A DNA stretch of 7,630 nt from Bryobacterales bacterium (GTDB lineage Bacteria; Acidobacteriota; Terriglobia; Bryobacterales; Bryobacteraceae), in assembly GCA_003517725.1 (NCBI GenBank), contig DOZZ01000122.1:11340-18969 (forward strand), written 5' to 3'. Below the pieces are notes generated by a model, which saw only the letters and a program-made list of their open reading frames with translations, did no database searches and had not been told where the DNA came from. Positions 1 through 6,392 of this stretch are shown here, piece by piece. Positions within the stretch are counted from its first letter, which is position 1; each line of letters opens with the position of its first letter. The position numbers were made by a program, and so were the translations under genes.

Positions 1-734
1 AGCCACGGCGGCACGAACAACCGTGCGCCGCGCGGGCCCTGCTGGTGCACGTCGTAAACAATCTGCGGATGCCAGACGTTGTGCAGTTGGCTGACGGTCG
101 CGCGCGTCTCCGGCTGCGAGAAGATGTACCAGTCGCGGTTATTATCGTGCCCGATATAGCGCTGCCACAGTTCCGGCGGGGACGAGCCCTCGTAAGGCGT
201 GCCCAGCGTCTGGCGATACCAGCGCGTGACGATATCGACACCATCGGGATTGAGGGATGGCACAAGCAACACAATGTCGTTCTGCAAAATGGCGCGAAAA
301 CGCGGCGAGTCTTCGGTAATCAGGCGATAAGCGAACTCGACCGCGCTGTGCGTGGAGGCTACTTCGGTGGCGTGGATGGAGCACGTGATCAGCACCACAT
401 TCTTACCGTCGGCGATGAACCTCTCGGCTTCGGCCGGGCTGGTGATGCGCGGATCCGCCAAGCGCCGCTGCTGTTCCAGGTAGCGATCGAGGTGGCGCAG
501 GGTGTCGGGCGCGGCAATCGTCGCGACGATCAGAGGCCGTCCATCGACGCTTTTGCCGTACTCGCGAACGCGAATCTTGTCGCTGGCCTTTCCTAGTTTG
601 TAGAAGTAAGAGGTGACCTGATCCCAGTCGAGCAGTTGCCGATCGACGCCGATCTTGTGGCCGAAGTGCGACTCGGGAGTCGGAACTGCCGCGCCCAAAG
701 CGCAACACGCCACCAGCAGCCAGCACGGTCTCAT
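1..734 (-). CDS. Secreted M14-family zinc carboxypeptidase, N-terminal part (runs off the window)
   Basis: A metallopeptidase of the carboxypeptidase A (M14) fold, which removes C-terminal residues from peptides with one catalytic zinc. The 244 visible codons read without interruption from an ATG at 734-732 to base 3, and the rest lies outside the window. The N-terminus (MRPCWLLVACCALGAAVP) is a short export signal, so the enzyme should act in the periplasm or outside. The zinc ligands are all visible: H121 and E124 in SIHATEVAS, and H230 in YDVHQQG. The NPDG motif lies at 162-165 and HDNNRDW at 196-202, both usual for bacterial M14 proteins. The catalytic Glu of the C-terminal half is not in view. 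The ATG overlaps the stop of the preceding mini-ORF (TGATG), suggesting translational coupling; a GTG lies one codon upstream. LVAC (residues 7-10) resembles a lipobox, but the hydrophobic stretch before it is very short. The family call is secure; the substrate is unknown. Confidence 0.9.
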   Translation of the reverse strand, partial: MRPCWLLVACCALGAAVPTPESHFGHKIGVDRQLLDWDQVTSYFYKLGKASDKIRVREYGKSVDGRPLIVATIAAPDTLRHLDRYLEQQRRLADPRITSPAEAERFIADGKNVVLITCSIHATEVASTHSAVEFAYRLITEDSPRFRAILQNDIVLLVPSLNPDGVDIVTRWYRQTLGTPYEGSSPPELWQRYIGHDNNRDWYIFSQPETRATVSQLHNVWHPQIVYDVHQQGPRGARLFVPPW

Positions 735-811
735 CACTTCTGCTTGGCGCGATCGGCGCGCCGGCTACAACCAGTCAATATCGAGAGCAGGCAAATTGCG
801 GCAACACGCAT
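734..811 (-). CDS. Predicted 25-residue mini-lipoprotein
   Basis: A very small reading frame between the TonB receptor and the M14 peptidase. It starts at ATG 811-809 and stops at TGA 736-734. The first 14 residues (MRVAAICLLSILTG) have a basic n-region and a hydrophobic core and end in LTG-C, a good match to the lipobox [LVI][ASTVI][GAS]C. Lipidation at C15 would leave an 11-residue mature peptide, CSRRADRAKQK, strongly basic. An AGG about 5 nt before the ATG can serve as ribosome binding site. The stop codon shares its A with the ATG of the M14 gene (TGATG), a typical coupled junction, and the ATG lies 28 nt after the receptor stop. Its role cannot be told: it may be a lipid-anchored peptide, or a leader ORF that mainly couples translation of the peptidase. 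Chance is possible at this length, but lipobox, spacing and overlap together favour a real gene. Confidence 0.5.
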   Translation of the reverse strand: MRVAAICLLSILTGCSRRADRAKQK

Positions 812-839
812 GCGGACCTGCTTCCAGAATACGCCGGCT

Positions 840-2786
840 TCAGCGTTCCCAAAGTAGCCCAAGGCGCCACAGACGCGGCGCGCCGATGGTGGGCGTGGGC
901 GTGAAGCCTGTCAGAAACTGGTGATCCAGTAGATTTTCAATCGATGCCACGCCGGAGAGTGATCCCGTCAACTGCTGCCGCGCCATCAACTGCACCGTCG
1001 CGAAACCGGGCAGCCGGAATTTGTTCAGGTCGTCGTCGAACTGGTAGGAGTAGGCGCGCATGCCCGCCGTCAACAGGGTGCGGCCGCGCTGGTAGGACAG
1101 ATCCGCGCTGCCCTGGTGCCGCGGCACCTGCGCGATATACGGGCCGGTGCTGTAGCGCGAGCTGGCATAAAGGTAGCTGGCCTCGCCGATAAAGCTGCGC
1201 CACTGTTTGCGGGTCTCAATTTCGAGGCCTTCCGCCGTGGCCGCCGCGGCATTCCGGCGTTGCCGCGTGATCAGCGTCTTGGTGCTGCTGAGCGTGACGT
1301 TGGTGATCAGGCGGTCGAGCGAGTTGTGGAACGCGGTGACGCGGAGGGAGCCGGTTTCGCCGATAAAGTCGCCGCCGACCTCGCCTCCAAAAAGCGTTTC
1401 AGGCTGCAGCGCGGCGTTGGCCACGGTCAGCGTGTTGCCGGCGCGAAAGTCGCGGTAGAGCTCATTCAGCGACGGCGAGCGGAAGCTGCGATATACCGTG
1501 CCCCGGGCGCGCCAGCGCGAGCTGCCGAGGACCATTCCACCGCTGGGGTTGAAGTAGTTGCGGTGCGCGGCAGTCTCCTGCCGGCCGCCGCCGAAGACGC
1601 GCAGCGCGCCGATGCGCGCGTCGCCCTGCACAAATACGCCGTGTTCAAAAAGCGTGCCGCCGGCCACGCGGATGGTCGGGATTGTGCCGGGAACGTGGTC
1701 GGTGCTGAAGCCGTGTTCGTTGTCGATGTCGGCGCCGGCCACTACGTTCCAGCGCGCGGCCGCGTGGTTGTAAATGGCCGACCCGCCCATCGAATCGGAG
1801 GGTACGGTCTGCGACGACGTCAGGCGCTCGGTGTTGCGGTTGTTCAAAATCTGCGAAAAGGTCGCGTGGTACTGACCTTGCGAGCGGAAGGCGATCACCG
1901 AAAAGCCGTCGTGCGGCAGTTGATAAAGATAGTGCAGCGAAGCCGTGCCGAGCCCCGTGGAGTTGTGCGTGATGTAGGTGCCGTTGGCGCGCTCCTCGGC
2001 TAGCGCGTTCAATTCCCCATAGATCCGCTGCGGCCCGGAGAACGAATCGATGCGCACGGTTCCGGTGGCGAAACGCACGCCGGCTTCGCGGTCGATGGCG
2101 CCGCGGATCGGCGTCGCGACCACGAAATAGCCATCGGTCGAGTAAGCGCGGGCCGATGCCGAAACGGCCAGGTTGTTCCAGAGGCGCGTAAAGTCACCCC
2201 AGGCATCGTGCGTGTTGCGATTGCCGCCTTCGTAACCGGCGCTGTAGCGGTTCTTGTCGGGCTCCTCGGGGAACAGCGCGAGCGAGCCGCTCATGGCCAG
2301 ATCGCCAAAGACGCTGGTAGCGGCGCCCCGCGAGACTTCGACGCGGCGCATCTCGGCCGGCGTGAAACGCGTCCAGTAAACCCAGCCGCCGAACGGATCG
2401 TTCATCGGCACGCCATCGAACAGAACCAGGGTGCGGCTGGCGCCTGAAGAGCCGATGCCGCGCAGGGATACGCCCTGGGTGGTGGGATTCGCCACCACGC
2501 TCGACGTGCGCCGGAATAGGCTGAAACCGGGGATGGTACGCAGGCGGTCGTCCAGATTATCGCCCGGGATGCGTGCGAGTTGCAGCGCGTCGACAGTGGT
2601 GACGTTGGCGGGCGTTTCGGCCGCAATGTGCTCCACGACGGTGATGGAGGTGCGCACCGGCGCAGGCTGATCGGGGCCGGGCGGGTTAGAGCTCTGCGCC
2701 GGGAGCAAAGCAGCGCCGCACAATAACGCCATCGTCAGCAAACTGGCGCGGGCTGGCACTAAGGAGGAGGTGAAACGAAGATACAT
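840..2786 (-). CDS. TonB-dependent outer-membrane receptor
   Basis: A 648-residue outer-membrane active transporter, powered by TonB/ExbB/ExbD from the inner membrane. An N-terminal signal (core LLTMALLCGAALLPAQS, residues 16-32) is followed by a TonB-box-like segment, TSITVVEHI, at 46-54. The plug domain spans about 55-172, with IPGFSL, VSLRGIGSSGASRTLVLFDG and RRVEVSRGAATSVFG motifs. The beta-barrel fills about 180-648 and closes with ENLLDHQFLTGFTP and a GAPRLWRLGLLW tail. It ends in WER rather than the usual terminal aromatic residue. No Shine-Dalgarno is seen at the ATG (2786), which lies inside the DUF58 gene, so translation may be coupled. A GTG at 2759 or an ATG at 2732 would shorten the overlap; the first ATG gives a signal peptide with a basic n-region. 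Length fits small-ligand receptors (siderophore, cobalamin, peptide). The substrate cannot be read from sequence; a downstream peptidase hints at peptides. Confidence 0.92.
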   Translation of the reverse strand: MYLRFTSSLVPARASLLTMALLCGAALLPAQSSNPPGPDQPAPVRTSITVVEHIAAETPANVTTVDALQLARIPGDNLDDRLRTIPGFSLFRRTSSVVANPTTQGVSLRGIGSSGASRTLVLFDGVPMNDPFGGWVYWTRFTPAEMRRVEVSRGAATSVFGDLAMSGSLALFPEEPDKNRYSAGYEGGNRNTHDAWGDFTRLWNNLAVSASARAYSTDGYFVVATPIRGAIDREAGVRFATGTVRIDSFSGPQRIYGELNALAEERANGTYITHNSTGLGTASLHYLYQLPHDGFSVIAFRSQGQYHATFSQILNNRNTERLTSSQTVPSDSMGGSAIYNHAAARWNVVAGADIDNEHGFSTDHVPGTIPTIRVAGGTLFEHGVFVQGDARIGALRVFGGGRQETAAHRNYFNPSGGMVLGSSRWRARGTVYRSFRSPSLNELYRDFRAGNTLTVANAALQPETLFGGEVGGDFIGETGSLRVTAFHNSLDRLITNVTLSSTKTLITRQRRNAAAATAEGLEIETRKQWRSFIGEASYLYASSRYSTGPYIAQVPRHQGSADLSYQRGRTLLTAGMRAYSYQFDDDLNKFRLPGFATVQLMARQQLTGSLSGVASIENLLDHQFLTGFTPTPTIGAPRLWRLGLLWER

Positions 2787-3738
2787 TGTCGGGAGTATCG
2801 GACGGCGCTAGCGGCTGGGCCAGCGCCAGAAACTTCAGGATAGTATAGATGTCGCCGTCGTCCGGCACGGCAGCCGTAAAGCCCTGCGAGCGCAGCCGCA
2901 CTTTGATGCCGCGCTGAGCCAGATCCCAGGCCACCGACGCGCAGCACTCGATGGCGTCTTCGAACCAGGCCGCGAGATGCGGACCGGCGCGGCGGTCCAG
3001 ATACAGTTCGGCGGTTTCGCGCGGGTCGGCGGAATATTCACGCACCTGCATCTGGCCGGTATGGGCGGTGCTGCGCCAGTCGATGTGGCGCGCGCTGTCG
3101 GGCACCTGGTAAGGACGAACGCGGTAGAAGTCGCGGCCCTGCCCGCGCACGGGCAGCTCCAGTTCGCCGGCCAGATCCGCCGCGATCTCCGCGAAGCCGG
3201 GACGCACGGCCAGCGGGGGGTAGACCAGCGTGTCGCGCACGATGGTGACGCGGGCCGACTTTTCAAACAAGCCGAACGGAAAGCGCGTGGTGAACTGAAA
3301 CAGATTGCGCCCGTGCCGGCCGCGCCGCGGGAACTCGACATAGATAGCTTCCTCGCGCCCTGCCCCGCCCGGCAATAGCGGAAAATAAACTGGCCGATCG
3401 AGGATCGCGGGACCACTGACTTCGATTGAAAAAGATGGAAAGAGGCGCTTCAGGTTGCGCAGCCGCAGCCGCGCCGGGGTGCGTTGCCGCGCCGCGATGT
3501 GTTCGGGCAGCAGCAGTTCCAGCTCGAGCCCGGCGAGGCCCAGGCGGCTCACCAGGCCCGACACCAGCAGCGTCGCCAGCATGGCCGCGACAATCAGGAA
3601 CAACAGGTTATTCGAAAACGCGACGGCGCCCGCGGCCAACAGCGCCAGCGCGGCGCCGAAGAGCCAGCCGCCGCGCGTGACGCGATAGCGTTCGTGAAAC
3701 CACCCAAGCCACTGTGCCGACTGTCTCTCAGGACACAC
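2686..3738 (-). CDS. DUF58 family membrane protein (vWA-like)
   Basis: An inner-membrane-anchored DUF58 protein. Relatives often sit beside MoxR AAA+ ATPases and are thought to act in assembly or maturation of envelope complexes. I chose the GTG at 3738, 4 nt after the amidohydrolase stop, giving 350 residues; the frame stays open to an ATG at 3801, but that would add 21 unremarkable residues inside the upstream gene. Two adjacent transmembrane helices span about 24-41 and 43-65, around a SNNLLF turn. The diagnostic DUF58 block is at about 202-236: RDFYRVRPYQVPD, ARHIDWRSTA and QVREYS. The following vWA-like region has ELYLDRRAG (244-252), without a DxSxS metal motif. The final strand-like segment FHLLLSAS (322-329) lies within the overlap with the receptor start, suggesting the C-terminus is genuine. 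No MoxR or transglutaminase partner is visible. Family call strong; start and role uncertain. Confidence 0.88.
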   Translation of the reverse strand: MCPERQSAQWLGWFHERYRVTRGGWLFGAALALLAAGAVAFSNNLLFLIVAAMLATLLVSGLVSRLGLAGLELELLLPEHIAARQRTPARLRLRNLKRLFPSFSIEVSGPAILDRPVYFPLLPGGAGREEAIYVEFPRRGRHGRNLFQFTTRFPFGLFEKSARVTIVRDTLVYPPLAVRPGFAEIAADLAGELELPVRGQGRDFYRVRPYQVPDSARHIDWRSTAHTGQMQVREYSADPRETAELYLDRRAGPHLAAWFEDAIECCASVAWDLAQRGIKVRLRSQGFTAAVPDDGDIYTILKFLALAQPLAPSDTPDNVSSFHLLLSASPRQFADDGVIVRRCFAPGAEL

Positions 3739-3742
3739 GCTC

Positions 3743-4573
3743 TTACCCCAGCCCGTAGAACTCAATCGCCGTGAGCCCCAGCATGCGCTCGCGAACGCCA
3801 ACGGGCGTGGGACCGAGGGCTTGCGTGAAGGCCGCCAGCACCTTTTTCCAGGAACCCGCCAGCAGGCACACGGGCCAGTCGCTGCCGAACATCAGGCGAT
3901 CCGGATTGAAGGATCGCACCACGTGCCGTACATAGGGCGCCAGGTCGGCCGACTTCCACTTGGCGTGGTCGGCCTCGGTGATCATGCCGGACAGCTTGCA
4001 GTAGACCTGCGGCAGTCGTGCGATGGCCGCCATTTGCTCGCTCCAGGGGTCCATCACGTGGGCGGCAATCGCGGGCTTGGCGATGTGGTCGATCACCATG
4101 CGCAGGTCCGGAACGCGCTCCACCAGTTGCGGAACCAGATTGAGGTGCGCGGGCCGGATCAGCAGGTCATACGGAATTTCGCGCCGCGCCAATTCGCGCA
4201 AGCCTTCAATCACGGGGGACCGCAGCAGCCAGGCGGGGTCTGCTTCGTCGTGCACGGGATGCCGAACGCCGCGGAATTTGGGATCCCGCTGCAGACGGTC
4301 GAGCGTGGCGCCGAGCCGCCGGTCCTGCAAATCGACCCAGCCGACCACGCCTTTTACGCGCGGATTGTCGCGCGCCAGTTGCAACAGCCAGTCGGTCTCC
4401 TCGATCGACGTATGCGCCTGCACCGCGACCGAGCCGTCGAAACGATTCTGTTCCAGAATGGGCGCCAGATCTTCGGGTAGAAAGGGCCGCAACAGCGGCG
4501 AAGGCGGCGGTGGCATCCACGCGTACCGGAAACGGGAGGGGTCCCAGAAGTGCTGGTGCGCGTCGATTCGCAT
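3743..4573 (-). CDS. Amidohydrolase-2 family enzyme, L-fuconolactonase-like
   Basis: A 276-residue TIM-barrel hydrolase of the amidohydrolase-2 / COG3618 group, which includes sugar lactonases such as L-fuconolactonase and L-rhamnono-lactonase. Metal and active-site motifs visible: D4-x-H6-x-H8 in MRIDAHQHFWD, VQAHTSIEETDWLL (51-64), RGVRHPVHDE (101-110), VIDHIAKP (160-167), CKLSG (192-196) and FGSDWPVC (229-236) with the conserved Asp at 232. The length is normal and the protein is probably cytoplasmic, as no signal is seen. It is the first gene of the leftward set; its TAA lies 4 nt before the DUF58 start. No sugar kinase, aldolase or dehydrogenase gene is next to it, so the lactone substrate is unknown. 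There is no clear Shine-Dalgarno, and a -10-like box sits 6 nt upstream of the ATG, compatible with a leaderless mRNA. Family secure, activity inferred. Confidence 0.88.
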   Translation of the reverse strand: MRIDAHQHFWDPSRFRYAWMPPPPSPLLRPFLPEDLAPILEQNRFDGSVAVQAHTSIEETDWLLQLARDNPRVKGVVGWVDLQDRRLGATLDRLQRDPKFRGVRHPVHDEADPAWLLRSPVIEGLRELARREIPYDLLIRPAHLNLVPQLVERVPDLRMVIDHIAKPAIAAHVMDPWSEQMAAIARLPQVYCKLSGMITEADHAKWKSADLAPYVRHVVRSFNPDRLMFGSDWPVCLLAGSWKKVLAAFTQALGPTPVGVRERMLGLTAIEFYGLG

Positions 4574-4579
4574 GTGTTC

Positions 4580-4585
4580 ATAATA
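4580..4585 (-). promoter_or_regulatory. Possible -10 box of the amidohydrolase gene (leaderless promoter)
   Basis: Read on the minus strand this is TATTAT, matching TATAAT at five of six bases. It ends exactly 6 nt before the ATG at 4573, so transcription would begin at or next to the start codon. That spacing is typical of leaderless mRNAs and fits the absence of a Shine-Dalgarno. The only -35 candidate, TTGTTC (plus-strand 4605-4610), is weak and has a 19-nt spacer. The 63-nt divergent gap must also carry the promoter of the rightward operon; on the plus strand CATAAT at 4579-4584 overlaps this site. Confidence 0.35.
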
Positions 4586-4625
4586 AAGCCTGAACTCCGA
4601 AGCCGAACAATTCGTTTGCCGTGGT

Positions 4626-4633
4626 AGAGAGGG
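4626..4633 (+). promoter_or_regulatory. Ribosome binding site fixing the TTG start of the ABC ATPase
   Basis: The purine run AGAGAGGG ends 3 nt before the TTG at 4637 and is the best Shine-Dalgarno candidate in the divergent gap. No ATG or GTG in frame is better placed, so it supports TTG as the start codon. Confidence 0.5.
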
Positions 4634-4636
4634 CGA

Positions 4637-5563
4637 TTGACCGACGCATACGCCATTGAGACCGAGGGACTGACCAAAGTTTTCCGGACGCGCTTCCCCG
4701 CCCGCGAGTTCAAAGCAGTCGACGCCATTTCCTTACGCGTGCCGCGCGGCACTACCTTCGGTTTGCTGGGCCCTAACGGCGCGGGCAAGACCACGTTCGT
4801 CAAGATGCTGCTTTCGGCGACGCATCCGAGCGCCGGCCGCGCCAAACTCTTTGGACAGGATTGCCGCGTTCCCGAAGCGCGCCGGCCCATCGGCTATCTG
4901 CCGGAAAACCACCGCTTCCCAACCTACATGACGGGCGCCAACATGCTGGATTTCTACGGCGCGTTATCGGGCCTTGAGAGCACGGCGCGCCGCCGGCGCA
5001 TCCCGGAACTGCTGGCGCTGGTGGGCCTCGAAAAGTGGGGCGGCACGCGGCTCGGCAAATATTCGAAGGGCATGCTGCAGCGCGTGGGCCTGGCGCAGGC
5101 CATGATGCACTCCCCGGATCTGCTGATTCTGGACGAGCCGTCGGACGGCGTGGACCCCATCGGCCGGCGCGAGATCCGCGATATTTTGCAGGCTCTCGAA
5201 CAGAAAGGCGTGACCATCTTTTTGAACTCGCACCTGCTGGTAGAGGTCGAGCTTTTTTGCCGCGAGGTCGCCATCATCCAGAACGGCCGCGTGGCGCTCG
5301 AAGGCACGGTCAAGGAGTTGACGGCCGGCAGCGGTTATCGTGTTGAGGCCGAGGGCGTACCCGAGGCGCTGCAAACGGAACTGCGCGCGACGGCGCGGTC
5401 GGTGGCGGCGCGGGATGGGGCCCTGCAGTTTTTATTTGCCGGGCGGGGCGAAGCCAACCGGGCCATCGATCTGCTGCGATCGCAACAGATTGAAGTGGAG
5501 TCCGTGCAGCGGGCCACCAGCACGCTCGAGGAAGTTTTTGTCAGGACCATCAATGCCAAGTAA
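4637..5563 (+). CDS. ABC-2 type exporter, ATP-binding subunit
   Basis: A 308-residue ABC ATPase that energises the membrane subunit encoded next to it. Motifs: Walker A GPNGAGKTT at 45-53; IGYLPEN at 85-91, where Glu replaces the usual Q-loop Gln; a signature region YSKGMLQRVGLAQA at 142-155, with SKGM in place of SGGQ; Walker B LLILDEP at 162-168; D-loop SDGVDP at 169-174; H-loop His199 in NSHLL. Both the YLPE and SKGM variants are common in ABC-2 (NatA/CcmA-like) exporters and do not imply inactivity. The C-terminal 75 residues form the small accessory domain ending in STLEEVFVRT, also usual for this group. Translation appears to begin at TTG, preceded by AGAGAGGG. The final 11 nt overlap the permease gene, so the two are co-translated. 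Transported substrate unknown. Family call very secure. Confidence 0.95.
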   Translation: MTDAYAIETEGLTKVFRTRFPAREFKAVDAISLRVPRGTTFGLLGPNGAGKTTFVKMLLSATHPSAGRAKLFGQDCRVPEARRPIGYLPENHRFPTYMTGANMLDFYGALSGLESTARRRRIPELLALVGLEKWGGTRLGKYSKGMLQRVGLAQAMMHSPDLLILDEPSDGVDPIGRREIRDILQALEQKGVTIFLNSHLLVEVELFCREVAIIQNGRVALEGTVKELTAGSGYRVEAEGVPEALQTELRATARSVAARDGALQFLFAGRGEANRAIDLLRSQQIEVESVQRATSTLEEVFVRTINAK

Positions 5564-6389
5564 CCTGCTGACCGCCACCATCGCGCTGGTCGCCGACACC
5601 TTTCGCGAGGCCTTGGCGCGCAAAATTTTCTGGGGCTTTCTGCTCTGCTCGACGGCCTTCATTCTGTTCTTCATCTTCATCATGAAGATCGACGTAGTGG
5701 CCGGCGCGCTGGCCACCGTTACCATCTTCGGACGCACCAACGACACGCAGGAGATCGGGCAACTGGTGAAAAATGTGCAGCGCGGGCTGGGCGGTTTTCT
5801 GTACACGGTGGGCATGTTCCTGGCGGTCTTCGCGTCGGCCGGCTTGATCTCGGCGGTGTTCGAGCCGGGCCGCATCGAACTGCTGCTCTCAAAGCCCGTG
5901 GCGCGCGTGCATATCCTGCTGGGCCGCTACCTGGGCAACCTGCTGGTGATCGCCATCAACCTGTTCTACCTGGTGGTGGGCGTGTGGCTGGTGTTCGGCA
6001 TCAAGGTGGGCATCTGGGGCATCGGGTTTTTATGGTCCGCGGTGGTCACGCTGTTTGTATTCTCGGTGCTGCTGACCATCATCTTGCTGATCGGCGTGAT
6101 TTGGGAGAGTACGGCCGTAACGGTGCTGGGCACCTTCGGCATCATGATTCTGAGCGGCGTGCTGTCGACCCACACGCAACTGATCAAGCTGCTGAGTTCG
6201 GAGACCTCGCGCAACGTGGTGCGCACGCTCTATTACATATTTCCGAAGACGGTGGACATTGGGAAAATCGCTGGCGAACTCTCGGCCGGCGGTGGCGTGG
6301 GCGATTGGATGCCCATCTGGACCACGGCGCTGTTCGGGCTGACCATGCTGAGCCTGAGCATCTATATTTTCGCGCGGAGGAATTTTTAA
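5553..6389 (+). CDS. ABC-2 type exporter, membrane permease subunit
   Basis: A 278-residue integral membrane protein, the partner of the preceding ATPase. I see six hydrophobic segments at about 26-44, 80-102, 126-148, 157-181, 186-203 and 255-274, the standard ABC-2 arrangement. FEPGRIELLLSKPVAR at 103-118, in the first cytoplasmic loop, and the C-terminal YIFARRNF are family-typical. The frame is open back to 5340, but that stretch lies inside the ATPase gene. The ATG at 5553 is preceded by AGGA at 5543-5546 with a 6-nt gap, and the protein beginning there has the expected MPSNLLTATIALVADTFREA N-terminus. Overlap of 11 nt with the ATPase stop supports tight coupling. It stops 3 nt before the next gene. 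Substrate unknown: such pairs move drugs, sodium, lipids or glycans, and nothing here selects among them. Confidence 0.93.
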   Translation: MPSNLLTATIALVADTFREALARKIFWGFLLCSTAFILFFIFIMKIDVVAGALATVTIFGRTNDTQEIGQLVKNVQRGLGGFLYTVGMFLAVFASAGLISAVFEPGRIELLLSKPVARVHILLGRYLGNLLVIAINLFYLVVGVWLVFGIKVGIWGIGFLWSAVVTLFVFSVLLTIILLIGVIWESTAVTVLGTFGIMILSGVLSTHTQLIKLLSSETSRNVVRTLYYIFPKTVDIGKIAGELSAGGGVGDWMPIWTTALFGLTMLSLSIYIFARRNF

Positions 6390-6392
6390 GCC

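Noticed and set aside
45..596. A 183-codon plus-strand ORF at the left edge
   Set aside because: Antisense to the M14 peptidase, whose zinc-ligand motifs are read on the minus strand.
1116..2003. A 295-codon plus-strand ORF opposite the TonB receptor
   Set aside because: Ala/Arg/Val-rich without motifs, and antisense to a well-supported receptor barrel.
2761..2770. A perfect-looking Shine-Dalgarno (AAGGAGGAGG) on the plus strand
   Set aside because: No suitably spaced start codon or plausible plus-strand gene follows; it is the complement of codons in the receptor signal region.
3739..3801. Upstream start of DUF58 at ATG 3801
   Set aside because: It would run 59 nt into the amidohydrolase gene and adds a stretch unlike DUF58 N-termini. 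The GTG at 3738 fits better, though not proven.
3821..4480. A 219-codon plus-strand ORF opposite the amidohydrolase
   Set aside because: Antisense to conserved active-site motifs; no recognisable feature of its own.
5340..5552. Upstream extension of the permease to an ATG at 5340
   Set aside because: The added residues lie inside the ATPase accessory domain and are Arg/Cys-rich; the ATG at 5553 has a Shine-Dalgarno and a family-like N-terminus.
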